In this document: one piece after another, positions 10,855 through 22,416 of the stretch
Layout: each line of letters begins with the position of its first letter
Position numbering within the stretch: position 1 is the first letter of the stretch
Translations under genes and position numbers: made by a program
Notes under the pieces: model-generated
Database searches by the model: none
Told to the model about the DNA's origin: nothing
Seen by the model: only the letters and a program-made list of their open reading frames with translations
DNA from: Kitagawia praeruptora
Lineage: Eukaryota > Streptophyta > Magnoliopsida > Apiales > Apiaceae
Direction of reading: 5' to 3'
NCBI GenBank assembly: GCA_037693485.1
Contig: CM075349.1
Span: 120,195,501 to 120,259,500 of the forward strand
DNA: 64,000 bases

Positions 10855-11932
10855 TCACGGTTCCATACATGATTAATAACAAAGGAAGCCATGTATGCCA
10901 ATCAGGGTTCCATACATGACTAAAAAGGAAGGGATCCCGGTGTGCCGATCAGGGTACTACACAAGCCCGAAAAGTGAAGGGATCCATGTATGCCAATCAG
11001 GGTTCCATACATGCCCTAATGACCAAGTAAGCCATGTGAGCCAGTCAAGGCTATGCACATGTCTAGTAGTTGAGGGATCCATGTATGCCAATCAGGGTTC
11101 CACACAAGTCCAAGAAATGCAGGGAGTCATGTATGCCAATCAGGGTTCCATACATGCCCTAGTGACCAAGTAAGCCATGTGAGCCAGTCAAGGCTATGCA
11201 CATGTCTGGTAGTTGAGGGATCCATGTGTGCCAATCAGGGTTCCACACAAGTCCAAAAAATGCAGGGAGTCATGTATGCCGATCAGGGTTCCATACATGC
11301 TCTAGTGACTAAGTAAGCCATGTGAACCACTCAAGGTTCCATACATGTCTGGTATTGGAGGGATCCATGTGTGCCAATCAGGCTTCCACACAAGCCCAAA
11401 AAATGAAGGGAGTCATGTATGCCGATCAGGGTTCCATACATGCCCTAGTGACCAAGTAAGCCCTGTGAACCACTCAAGGTTCCATACATGTCTGGTAATG
11501 GAGGGATCCATGTGTGCCAATCAGGGTTCCATACAAGCCCAAAAAATGAAGGGAGTCATGTATGCCGATCAGGGTTCCATACATGCCCTAGTGACCAAGT
11601 AAGCCATGTGAACCACTCAAGGTTCCATACATGTCTGGTAATGGAGGGATCCATGTGTGCCAATCAGGGTTCCACACAAGCCCAAAAAATGAAGGGAGTC
11701 ATGTATGCCGATCAGGGTTCCATACACGCCCTAGTGACCAAGTAAGCCATGTGAACCACTCAAGGTTCCATACATGTCTGGTAATAAGGGGATCCATGTG
11801 TGCCGATCATGGTTCCACACAAGCCCAAGTAATAAAGGGATTCATGTATGCCGATCAGGGTTCCATACATGCCCTAGTGACCAAGTAAGCCATGTGAACC
11901 ACTCAAAGTTCCATATATGTCTGGTAACAACC
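10855..11932. repeat. 143-bp tandem repeat array, about seven copies
   Basis: The landmark GCCATGTGA(A/G)CCA recurs at 11030, 11173, 11316, 11459 (variant), 11602, 11745 and 11888, exactly 143 bp apart. Each unit contains sub-repeats of the form CATGTATGCC, (A/G)ATCAGGGTTCC and ATACATG, in which CATGTATG and CATACATG can pair. The middle copies are the most alike, consistent with expansion by unequal exchange. The 85-codon frames at 11345, 11488 and 11631 follow from the repeat. Confidence 0.9.
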
Positions 11933-11939
11933 ATGAAAA

Positions 11940-13939
11940 GTTTAAAATTCTGATAATTTCAACCTACTGCGGAGGGATGTACATCCACTACCCCCTAGTT
12001 CTGGATGGTAGTCTGGCTGCCATGTGGAACTATGTTTATGGGGCTTCCATGCCCTTCTTTTCCAATTAATCATAAGTTAACAAATGTATAAGGAAACAGT
12101 CGACTTCTCCTTTTACTGAAAATCAAAGAGTACGATGACATCAAACTGCATCCAAGGGATATGTGCATCCATTACCCCCCGGGCATCTAGTTTAGCTTTT
12201 TTTTTTTGATATTCTTACTTCCTTCCTTAGAAGGCTTGAATCTGTACCCGGGAAGCTGGGTATTGTATCATAACTTGTTGCAGCTCCGTTAGGTCCACGA
12301 ACCTTAATTGCGAAGCCACATCTCTCTTCATCATTGGAAGGCCTATACCCATTTTATTCTTGATAGGAAGCCTCCTTTCATTATTTTGATTGGTTGTTCT
12401 CGTGAGCGTCTTCATGTAGACCCTCCATAGGCATTTTAGATTTTCTCCATTTCTTGTGCGGGAGGCTGCCATCCATATTTTTCAGGGGGAAGCCATCTCT
12501 TTACCACAACAACCTCTTTGAGAGGTTTTTCTTTGATTATGTGGCCTTTTCAGTTGCCTCTGGTTTCCTTGCATACTTTCAGGATAACCTTCCATTGTAT
12601 ATTTGCCAGATAGTTGGTTGCCCTAATATGGGGCAACCCAAGTGGCATGCCATATGTGGGCCTCATATCGCTTCTTTTTTGGTAGTGAGATCATCGGTAT
12701 CCCTTTAATATTTTTGTGGTAGCTTTCCAGAATTTTGTTTGCTTTCATAATTCTTTCCCAACGATATCTCATGATTTGAGCTTCAACTGTTTGAGAGGCT
12801 TCCCATAGGAGCATCTGATGAGGGAAACTTCTGGTTCGTAAATCTTTTAGGAGCTTGAGGTGACCATGATATATAGGCCTTCTTTATTTGGTAGCCTCTA
12901 GCCCTTAGCCATCCTCGTCGTTCTCATGAGGCTTCTGGTCAGGCTGCCGTCATGACTGTGCTGCCTGGAGCTATTGAGAACTTGGTTGCCCCTTTTCCAA
13001 GAGCTTCCTTTGTTTTCTTGGTATTGGCACCTCCATTAGTTCATCTTAAGGGCTTTCATGCCTTTTCTTCTGGGGTGAGAGACTTGGTAGTGCTCTTCGA
13101 GATTGTGTTAATGGCCCTTCTAGGCAACCCTTCTATTTTGGATGGGAAGCCTCGTGGTCAAATGGCAACTGAGGCTACCATTCACTTGTCTTCTACAACC
13201 GGCAACCCTTTTACAGAATTATAGGATATGCCTTAGTTCAGCTTTCCTAAAATCATATTTGAGGACCTTCTCATCGTCTGAGTTGTTCCCGTTTATCAAC
13301 GTGGCTGGTAGGTCACTCATTTTTTACATGGCATTTGTGTTCCGGGATGCTGATCAGTTGCACCGGAAGCCCTGTATTTGCTTCCGTAGTATCAAATTGC
13401 TTATGAGGAAGAATTTTTTAGTTCCATGGTTTCCCTTACCAGCTTCCAACATCAATATTATTGGTGGTGCTACCCCCCGAACGAATTGGGAACCTTGACA
13501 CGAGGTTTCAATGGTGGAAGCCCCACACTATGAGTGCACATCTTCTTTTTACTGACTTTTTTGTCCACATGTTTAGAACGTCGTCATCATTTCTCTTTTT
13601 TTGACTAATGATCTCATTTGTCAATTGCATTAGACATTTTTCTTATGAAGACAGCGAATAGGAATCTGCTTCCAGCTTTATAAATATTCAATTGGTACAA
13701 CATTTTGCTATTACCATAGGTGGTGCATATGCGCTACCCCCGAGTGTCTATGAATGACAAAATTCATGATAACTGAGTTCAAAATTACACAGCTACAACT
13801 AATAAGTTGTATATCATTGAGCCTATGCCCAACAGAGGCCTTCCGCTAGGGCTTCCTGATGGGTGGCAATTTAGGGTGTCTTCCTTGGGACCCCAATCCA
13901 ATCATGTGACTGGTCAGTCTGGCTCCTTGGTGTTTTGTC
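11940..13939. other. LARD interior without recognisable genes
   Basis: About 2 kb of moderately A+T-balanced sequence rich in GGAAGCC-like words. It holds several C-runs of the form TACCCCC (near 11989, 12172, 13470 and 13732) that are polypurine-tract-like on the minus strand. Short open frames at 12454-12708 and 12952-13498 show no domain I recognise. No pol motif was found in either strand. Confidence 0.5.
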
Positions 13940-14090
13940 TTCGGGGCTACCGGATCCAGGGCTTCCGAATTTCAGGGCTTCCGGATTCAGGGCTACCGAA
14001 TCCAGGGCTACCGAATCCAGGGCTACCGGATTCAGGGCTACCGGATCCAGGGTTTCCGGATCCAGGGCTACCGGATCCTGGGCTTTCGAA
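13940..14090. repeat. 15-bp tandem repeat (AGGGCTACCGGATCC), about ten copies
   Basis: Copies of AGGGCTACCGGATCC with A/G, T/C and TA/TT variants lie just inside the truncated 5' LTR of the LARD, where a leader should be. The 5-codon period creates a Gly-Leu-Pro-rich frame that I do not regard as a gene. Confidence 0.85.
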
Positions 14091-14120
14091 TCGTAAGCTT
14101 GGAGGAGATCAAGTTCAGAG

Positions 14121-15429
14121 CTACGTGGAGGCCGTTGCTGGAATAGCGCCGTTAAATATGGAATCGTATAACTGCCCAGAAAGGCTCGCAGCTATAGATT
14201 TGAGGCTAGCCACCCGGGATGGCTCACGGCTAGGGGTCACCGAAGAACACGGGAAGGTGTTTTTGTGATGATTGGGGCTGAATCTACGGGATTAGAGCTC
14301 AAGGACCGAATGTTGGCCTGCCAAGAACCCTAATTATGAGAGTGAACGTGCACCGGAGTATACATGCTCTTAGTATCAATGTGCGTTTCGAGAAGAGACC
14401 CCGTAAACTGCCTACATACCACTATTTATAGTGGATCAAGCCCGTATGTAGTTCTTGATTGATAAGTTCGGTTGTTTGTGATGAGTTATCTTGTTTATGA
14501 TGAGATAATGACTGATATTTACGTATATCAACTGATTGTGATATAGTTATCAGGTTTTCAAGTTATATCAGGACTGTTGGAAACCTATCTCATGATGTTT
14601 ATCTCAAGAATGAAGGATTTATCATGTATATATGATGTATATCCTCGAATGACTGAATAATTATCCGTTTAGAGGTGTATTTCAGCTGTAGAGACGTGCT
14701 CCTAAAAAGTAGGAGGTCTGCCTTATCCAATCTGGCGGCCTTATCAGGCTTCCGGGGGAAGCTAGGGGTACCACCCGGTAGCCTGACTCCGGTAGCCCAA
14801 TTATGGGAGCCATGGTGGAAGCCCTATCTGATGGTTTTCTTAGTCTGAATCTATGTTTCTATCGGGCTTTAGTGGAAGCTGGGGGTACCACCCGGTAGCC
14901 CCTCCGGTAACCCAGTTACGGAAGCTATACTGGAAGCCCTCTCTGATGGTTGTCATTGGCTATGGATGAGACTATCCCCGGGACCATAAGCCTTATATTC
15001 TTTCAATGTTCATCGCAAGGTAGCCCCTCTGGGGGTACTGCCCGGTAACCCAAACTATGGCAGCCCCTTTGGTAAGCCGGTTATGGAAGCTATTCTGGTA
15101 AGCCATGTCTGGTAGCTGTACTGGAAGCTATGTAAAGATGTCTATGGGTTGTGGATCATCCATGGGAGGCCATTCCCAGGACCCTTATCATCATATCTAC
15201 CTGCTACCCATCTCATGGTAGCCCCTATGGGTTGTCATAGGCTCTTGGAAGCCTGTTATCCGGGAGCCATGCCATTCGGGAGCCCTTCTACCCGGGAGCC
15301 CTGTTATCAGTTTTCATAGGTTACCACGGGTACCTTGGAAGCCCTCTAAAACATCCTCTTTCCTTGTGGATTGGACCTAAAACTCATAACGGGCCTAAAT
15401 CTGATCCATGCGAGATTTTGGTCACAACA
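14121..15429 (-). repeat. 5' LTR of the LARD element, 3' tip missing
   Basis: It aligns with 5538-6823 but lacks the counterpart of 5514-5537, the 24 bases that form the LTR's 3' end in transcription order. The sequence just inside (14097-14120) is unrelated, and no tRNA primer-binding site starting with TGG follows. It contains about 44 bp (near 15360-15403) absent from the other LTR. The outer end is intact at 15429, next to TSD GGTAC. Confidence 0.8.
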
Positions 15430-16096
15430 GGTACTATTGCGTGTCATTAAAGCATGGTTTTACACATTAATAAAGAATATACATATATATACTCTAATAT
15501 ATCTCTTGATTAGGGTACTTTGTTTCATCATGTTAATTCAATTCATGTGATTCCGATTCAATTTTAGTAGTGTTGATTTGATTTTAGAAACTTCCTTTCG
15601 ATTTAAGTGAAGATTTGTTGATTGAAGATGTTGTATTCGAGTGATTGTAACAAGTGTTATTTAGTTGATTTGGGAGAATTCTAGTAAAGTGTTTGAATTG
15701 CGCTACAACAAGTTGCAAATTCTTATACATTCAGTATAATTAACCTACGTAACTAACCTATGATAAAACCAAGTATGGTTTTAATTAGTTAAGAATTTGC
15801 ATATATGATTGCACAGCAGGTTGTAAGCAAGCAGTTGTATATGAGACTGCAACCTATTATGCAACTAAACGCAATTTCGATAATTTTAAAGTTTAAAACT
15901 GCATTTATAGTTGATTTTGGTTGATTTCAATTGCAAATCTGGTTGTAAACAGTATTTTCGCAAATTATTTTTAGAAAATTCATATTTTTGCAATTTTTTT
16001 AGGAAAATCGTATTTTGACAAAATTGAGAAGGTAATTTTGCAAAAAAAAATAAATTGTATAACAGATATTTTCAAAAAAACCTTTTTTATTTAATA

Positions 16097-16331
16097 CTCC
16101 CCCTTTTTAAATACTAGTTTCTTTTGAAAAAAATATTCTGTTTAATAGTAGTCGTCCATCTTTACATCCAATGCAAATCAAATATATTCTCTCTTTTTTT
16201 TATCATTTCCAATAAAATTCTACTGCACTTGTATATAAAATTATTGAAAAAAACAAGGGTAAGATTTAAAAAAATTATTTAACTAACTTTTCTTAATTCG
16301 AAAAGTAATTAGTAAAATGAGATGAAGGGAG
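16097..16331. mobile_element. Stowaway-like MITE, decayed
   Basis: The left end is CTCCCCCTTTTTAAA and the right end reads (complement) CTCCCTTCATCTCATT. TA flanks both sides (16095-16096 and 16332-16333). The 235-bp size, TA duplication and CTCCCT terminus fit Stowaway (Tc1/mariner) MITEs, but the inverted repeats are imperfect. Confidence 0.5.
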
Positions 16332-17400
16332 TAACAATAATCACATAAAGGCACTAGTGATAAATGTGGAGTGAACCAAATTTTAGAGAAGTAATGTTAG
16401 GGAATGAAATATTTTTTCCAAAAATGTTCCCAAAATGATGTGACAGGTGATGAGATGGTAAATTGAGAAGTTTTAATTAAGAATTTATACGAATGCATGC
16501 GGAATCCATCGTATTAATTATTTTGTTAACCATTGGTAAGAAGACAGTGATATTTGGGGAAAGTTTTTGGAAACATTTTTTTAGTTTCCTAGCATTTTTC
16601 ATTTTAGAGATCATCTCATATTCGATTAATTATTAAAAGGATGTGTACAGTTAGATATTACGTTAAGAACAGAGTAAAAATTTGATTTATAGTATCAAAA
16701 ATCTAAAATGATCGAAGATTGATCCTGAGGATCACACTCAACATAAATATTTAGTTTTATTTTTTTCATGCCCACATTGCAAACACTAGTCGACATTAAA
16801 AACAATGACCAATTCTGCAAAAATAACGAGCCTTTTCTTCGATGTCGAGGTTTCTTAATTCTTTCTCAAGTCTTGGTAATTACCAAGACTTGGATGTGTT
16901 TTATTGTCAGTCCTTTTATGAACTTCTAATTGATAAAGTTAAAGAAAACAAGCGATAAAACTAGTGTTGGACGTGAGATTATGTTGATTTGGTCACTTTA
17001 ATTTGTAGAAAGCAGTTCTCTGTTTCGCTGATAAAATACAAAGAAAGAAAAGAGTACGTCAAACCGTCCATCAATGCATAATAATGGAAGATCCTAGGAA
17101 ATAGACATTAAGACTTTTTTCCCGAAAACCTTACCTTGTATAGAAATTTCTGGAGAACCTATATCAAATTTCGAATAAATTCATAATTGTGCCGATTTTA
17201 GAAATCACCCACCGGTCTCCCGAACGGTATCCAGTACCCTTTAATTCAAACCCTAAACACACAATGAAGGGATATGGTTAGAGCAAACAATTACTGATGG
17301 CTCGTAAAAATATTACCAGCTACGGAGGAAAAGAAATACCACCAGCCATGAAGTTTCCAATCTTTCTACCGCAAAAGACGCCAACGACCCTACATTCTTA

Positions 17401-17772
17401 GAGCATCTCCAATGGCGTTAGCTAAAAATGATTGGCTAAATTACATAAAATATTGATTATGTAAAATTTGTCGAACCTGTAAGATATTGTGTTCCGAGGG
17501 TATTTGCTATATTTTTAAAATGGTATGTTATTAATATTTCAAGATTTTATTAATGGAATATATAATTTTAATATAGAAATAAGTGATGTGGCAATTCACT
17601 ACAGGTCTCTAGAGGTTCGACAAATATAGCCAACATGAAGAGATTATCTATAATTATAGACAAGGGTTTTGTCCCGTTGGAGTGCAAAATTGTTTACACA
17701 TTCATTATAATACTTAGTTATGGTAATTGATTTCAAATTTTACCTAAGAGGTCTCTCTCATTGGAGATGCTC
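17401..17772. mobile_element. 372-bp MITE with GAGCATCTCCAATG termini
   Basis: Perfect 14-bp inverted termini GAGCATCTCCAATG are flanked by TTA at 17398-17400 and 17773-17775. The interior is A+T-rich and non-coding. The TTA duplication suggests PIF/Harbinger, although similar GAGCATCTCC ends occur on other plant MITEs, so the superfamily is uncertain. Confidence 0.7.
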
Positions 17773-18241
17773 TTACGGGGTTATAAATTAATTACACTTT
17801 TGGGACATTACCCCAACGGATAACTCATGTGTCCCTTCGGGAAATGTCCCTATAGTTAATAGGATAAGGTTTCATAAGCACGCTACTGGACGCCTATCAA
17901 ACATACACTCTCTAGTCATTCCCGAAAACTGAAAATTTGGATAAACTCACACGTGGCACTTACAACTTCGCTTAGTCATTCATCTTGACAAGTGGTGTTC
18001 ATAGCATTGCTTAGTCATCCAACTTGGACATATCCACAAAGCCACGTGGAAACCCAAGACAGACCAACCCCTTTGACTCAGCCACATAAAAGCAAGGAAG
18101 GCAAAAAGGTTAATGTAAATTTGGACCTAAACACTTGATATATATTTTATGAATATATTTATCTAATATAGAGCATTAGAGAGCCAATATATCATTTTGG
18201 GTTCTGATAAATGTAAAGAACGGGGTATCTCTTTTACTATT

Positions 18242-19124
18242 TGTTGTGCCCAAAATCATCATGGGCTGAATTTAGGCCCACTAGCCTTATGGGTTCAATC
18301 CATATGAGCAAGACGATAGATCCAGTACAAGACATGAAGATTAGATGTGAAGAAATGAGCATCAAACAGAGAAATGATCAAGAAACCATGAATACCAGGA
18401 GGTTCCTAAAAGTTTGGACGCTGAGCAAATCATTTGAAGACCAGGTTCCTCTAAGCAGAAGAGTTCGAATTAGTATAGCTGCAGTCACGAAAAGAGGTAA
18501 GAACATGCAAAGATATTAGATGAGTTAACCAGTCTAACATGTTGGTTATATGTGCAGGTACAGGTACCTAGAAAGAGGTTCCTAAGCAGTATGTCCCGAA
18601 ATAAGGAGGTTCCTGAGAAATAGGCTCCTGAGATATAGGTTCCTGAGCACCGGGTTCCTAAGAATTACTGACAGAACATTCTAGAAGCTATCTAAAACAG
18701 ATAAATGAATTATTATTGGAGTATAATTCTAGGGCGCAGATGATCCTAGAATATCTCTGATATACGAGAGAATTATAATGGGGTACGAACTCGAGTTTTA
18801 CTCTATTTCATCAACTAGTTCGTGAAAGCCTCTAAAGGAACCTGAGTCCAACATGAACTAGGTAATCAAAAACAGCTATTCCAGCAGAGACATAGTTGCA
18901 TTAGAACTACGTGAGCTTGATTCTTATATAAAGGATACGTAGGCACCTTGAGGGTAAGACGAATTCAGCTCTCTAATTTTCTCTAAAGGCATCTGAAATT
19001 ATTGGAGACAACCTTGAGTTCAGCTCAACCCCATAAACACAACCCAAATCTTCCATTGAACAGTTAATCATTAGCCTTACAACTCATCGAGAACCTCACA
19101 AAAGTTGTTACGAAATCCACTCAT
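18242..19124 (+). repeat. 5' LTR of the Tat element, 3' tip missing
   Basis: It aligns with 34352 onward and stops at CCACTCAT, where the other LTR continues CAACA. Gag-like codons follow directly, so the last five LTR bases, the primer-binding site, the leader and the gag N-terminus are missing. A TATA box (TATATAAAG, 18925-18933) lies about 190 bp before the end. Confidence 0.85.
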
Positions 19125-20300
19125 GATGGTGATGAACGTGCTCATCAAGGAAAGAAGGTTACCTCAGCAGATGTGTTGGAAGTTTTAAAGACTTTTGGAG
19201 AACGATTGTCAACCTTGGAACAAGCTTCAAGAAAAAAAAGAAGGCAAAGAAGGGGAAAAAGTCAAAGGTTACCCCGAAGCAATTGGATTTTGAGGAAAAA
19301 GAATTTGGACCTGAGAATGAATTGGAAGAGGAGGAGGAAGAACCAAAGCAGGATGGTGATGATAAAGAACAAGAGAATCCTGAGAAGAATAAAACTCCTA
19401 CCAAGAAGGTGCAGTCCCAGGTCCGTACTGAGTCCAAATGGAAAAAGAAGGTGAAAACTGGAGGTTCCTCACAGAAGAAGAAGAAAGATAAGGAGCCATC
19501 TGTTGAGATAATTGAGGACGATGAGACAGATTCGGAGGAAACCAGCAAGGAGTCTAGTACTACAGAATCACATGATGATGAAGGAGTGAGTATGCAGGCA
19601 AAGGTGGATACTATTGGAGAGGTAACTGCTGAAGACATTAAGAAAATACTAGCTCAACTCAAGGATGAGAAGAATCTTGCTGCTAGGCCCATAACTGCTT
19701 CTCCTTTTACCAAAAAAGTTTGAAAGTCAGTTTTACCTAGATCCTATAAGCCTTCGAATGAGTTGAAGTTTGATGGGACCACCGACCCTATCGAGTACAC
19801 AGAGATGGACGTTTATCAAGTGAAGGATGCCACTAGGTGTAGGTTACTGGCTGCAACCTTAAAGGGTGGAGCTCATCAATGGTTTAAGAGGTTACCTGCT
19901 GATTCAATTGGTTCCTGGGAAAGTATGGGAAAGCTTTTTGTTACTCATTTTAGGGCATCAGTAGCGTTTGCACCACCTACCAATACCTTAGCCAACATCA
20001 AGCAAAGACCTAATGAGACGTTGATAGAATATTTCAAGAGGTTTAATGCAGAGGTTCCGAAGGTTAGAAAAGCATCAGAGGAGACTATAAAGAACTTCTT
20101 GATAGCTGAAGTTAAAAGGGGTTCTGATTTCTGGAAGGATTTGCAAGGGAAGGAACCTGAGACGCTGGCGGATTTCTATTCTCAAGCAGAATCTTTTCAT
20201 CTGGTGGAAGAGTCTTTAGCTGATTTGAAGAAGGATCCGGATTATGAGAAGCAAGTGGATGGTCAGGATACAAGAGGTCAAGGCCCAGAAGCCCTAACAA
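19125..20300 (+). pseudogene. gag: gag of the Tat element, broken
   Basis: Structural (capsid) polyprotein of a Tat-lineage element. The N-terminal coding sequence begins abruptly at the truncated LTR. A frameshift in the poly(A) run near 19230 leads into a highly charged segment (Glu/Lys-rich, 19283-19600). The conserved gag region follows, with FDGTTDP near 19770, TLKGGAHQWFKRLP and later RPNETLIEYFKRF, ending about 20300. A TGA at 19721-19723 interrupts the frame just before the capsid domain, and a further frameshift near 20270 separates it from the protease frame. These lesions rule out a functional Gag. The family assignment rests on the arrangement typical of Tat and related Ty3/gypsy gag proteins. 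Confidence 0.8.
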
Positions 20301-22416
20301 CCGTGACGGTAAGAAGGTGGTTAGTCGTACATCTCAAGTGAAACCTGAGGTGGAGGTTGTGAACCCTACCAGGTCTGCTATGAACCAGGTGCCACCACCA
20401 GCTTCCTACAATAACCCTAAGAAAGAAAGACCTGTCTATGAAACTTTCACCCATTTGGTAGCTCCGATTGATCATATTTATGTTGTGAATGAAAAGTGCT
20501 CATGGTTTAGGAAACCTTTCAGAGCTGGTCCTCCAGGAAATAAAAATGAGCGTCCATATTGCGATTTTCATGATAATAATGGGCATAACACTGCAGACTG
20601 TCGCCATCTGAGGGATTTAATTGAAACTCTAATCAGGCAAGGGCAGTTAACTGAATGGGTAGCTCAGGAAGGAAAGAAGTACAGAGAGGAGAAGACGCAG
20701 AAAGTACCAGAACCTGTGCTAATAGAAGGACCACCTAAAACTGGATGCATACGAACTATTATAGGAGGTCCCCATGTTGGAGGGAACGGCATAAACGCCA
20801 TGAAAAGGTATACTCGTGAAGCTAGGGAACGATCGTTGACCAATGTTTGCAATCTATCTCAGAGGTCACCCAGATTGTTTGAAGGGGAGGATGCATATAT
20901 TACTTTTACTGAAGAGGATGCTTCATGGGTACATCATCCCCACACAGATGCTTTGGTGATTGAAGCAGGAATTGGGTCTTATGAGGTTCATCGAGTGCTA
21001 GTGGATAATGGAAGCTCTGTGAATCTATTGTCGTATTCACCTTTCAAGAAGATGCATTTTCTGGATAGAGATTTAACTCCAACGAAGGATATCTTGTATG
21101 GCTTTACCAATAATCAGGTCCCAATCAAAGGTAAGATTCATTTACTAGTGACTTTAGGTGATAAACCTTGCTGCATTACACAGTTATCAGAATTTATTGT
21201 TATAGAAGACAACATGAATTATAATGCTATCCTTGGGAGACCAATTCTGAAGGAGATGAGGGTGGTAACCTCGATTTATCACCTGACTATGAAGTTTCCA
21301 ACACCATGTGGCATTGGTATAGTTCGAGGTTATCAGTATGTGTCTAGAGAATGCTACACAAAAGCTTTGCAGCATGCTGCTAAGGCTGCTACGCTACCTG
21401 AGCCAATGGATGAGGTTCTTGATGATTTTCCAGGGAAGAATCTGGATGACATAACAGTTGATCTACGTAGTCAGCCGTTAGAGGGTTTTGTGCCAGCATC
21501 GTGTAGAGTAGTGAGAATTGAAGAGATCACAGAAGAGGAACCTCATGCTGAGATTCTAGTTTTTCAGGGACAAGATACCCCTTACTTGCTCTTGAAAAAT
21601 GCACCCCCTGTGGACAATGATGGTGATGTGTGTATGATAGAAGAATTGGATGCTGAGAATTCTCGAAAATTGAAGCACAGTGAAAGTAGTGAGGATAGTC
21701 AGCCGGTTACTAAGAGAAGGAATGTCATGCAGGAAGCACCTGTACCACCTACTGTGGAGGAACCTCAAGAAGATTCGGTTGTAGAGATGGATATAGATTT
21801 GGATCCTCGAATGCCAAAAACAGTGGTTAAGGCTGGACCAGCTAGCGAGACATTGGATGTAAAGATAAATGATAAGGATGGTACAAAGGTGTTGAAGATT
21901 GGAGCTCATTTAGAACCAACTCTAAAGGAATCTCTTGTTTCTTTCTTGAGTAAGAATCTGGATGTCTTTGCTTGGTGCCATGCGGACATGGAGGGAATAG
22001 ATCCAAAGGTTATGTGTCACAAATTGAATGTTTATCCAGAGAAGAAAGGTGTAAGACAGAAGCGAAGACCAGTTAGTGGAGAGAGAGCACATGCATTGAA
22101 AGAAGAAGTTGATAGGTTATTGGATGCAGGATTGGTCAAGGAATCTTTCTATCCTGTGTGGTTAGCAAATCCTATTTTGGTGAAGAAGCCCAATGGAAAA
22201 TGGAGGACTTGTGTGGATTTCACAGATCTTAACAAAGCATGCCCAAAGGATAGCTTCCCACTATCGCGAATTGATCAGTTAGTGGATGCAATAGTTGGAC
22301 ATGCCTTACTCAGCTTCATGGATGCATATTCAGGTTACAATCAAATCCCTATGTATGAACCTGATCAGGAACATACTTCTTTTATTACGGATAGAGGTCT
22401 TTATTGTTATATATGA
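20300..22416 (+). pseudogene. pol: Tat element pol: knuckle, protease and first half of reverse transcriptase
   Basis: The longest open stretch of the element. A CHHC-type knuckle (YCDFHDNNGHNTADC, about 20557-20601) is followed by an aspartic protease with VDNGSSVNLL (20998-21030) and the downstream NYNAILGRPIL segment. An acidic linker leads to the reverse transcriptase, which starts near 22050 with KRRPVSGERA, NPILVKKPNGKWR and CVDFTDLNKACPKDSFPL. In this copy the frame ends at TGA 22414-22416, just before the MPFGL motif. The CHHC knuckle and protease type match Tat/Ogre-like elements. It reads on in the same frame into the next entry. Confidence 0.85.

Larger units (their letters stand above)
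5514..15429 (-). mobile_element. Non-autonomous LTR retrotransposon (LARD), Tat-like LTR ends
   Basis: Two direct repeats of about 1.3 kb (5514-6823 and 14121-15429) flank 7.3 kb of non-coding DNA. The outer ends are TGTTGTG and CACAACA, and the 5-bp duplication GGTAC lies at 5509-5513 and 15430-15434. Minus orientation is shown by a polypurine tract (GGAACCGGGGGGCAGT on the minus strand, 6839-6824) abutting the left LTR and by TATA-like ACTATAAATAG in both LTRs on the minus strand. No gag, pol or other domain is visible. The interior is dominated by degenerate GGAAGCC/GGTAGCC words and several tandem arrays. Its minus-strand LTR start, TGTTGTGACCAAAATC, resembles that of the Tat element at 18242, so it was probably mobilised in trans by a Tat relative. 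Confidence 0.85.
15435..18236. other. Intergenic spacer between LARD and Tat element
   Basis: A+T-rich DNA with no gene that I can support. It carries a Stowaway-like MITE (16097-16331) and a TTA-flanked MITE (17401-17772). The last 300 bp before the Tat insertion look promoter-like, with CACACGTGGCAC near 17950 and GCCACGTGGAAAC near 18042, but no coding exon follows within the window. Confidence 0.5.

Noticed and set aside
10895..11888. Series of 85-92-codon frames with MCANQGS-type repeats
   Set aside because: Product of the 143-bp tandem array. Each copy yields the same shifted frame; there is no start context or domain.
10855..11932. CRISPR-like appearance of regular repeats
   Set aside because: Units are contiguous 143-bp tandem repeats without unique spacers, in a plant retrotransposon.
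12454..13498. Short plus-strand frames in the LARD interior as a host gene fragment
   Set aside because: No splice structure or recognisable domain; composition matches the rest of the LARD.
13807..14268. 153-codon frame with Gly-Leu-Pro pentad repeats running into the LARD LTR
   Set aside because: The pentads come from the 15-bp array and the rest is antisense LTR sequence, present in both LTRs only because they are duplicates.
18241..18519. 92-codon frame at the start of the Tat LTR, also partly at 34327-34527
   Set aside because: It lies within the LTR and is disrupted in the other copy; it does not correspond to any Tat protein.
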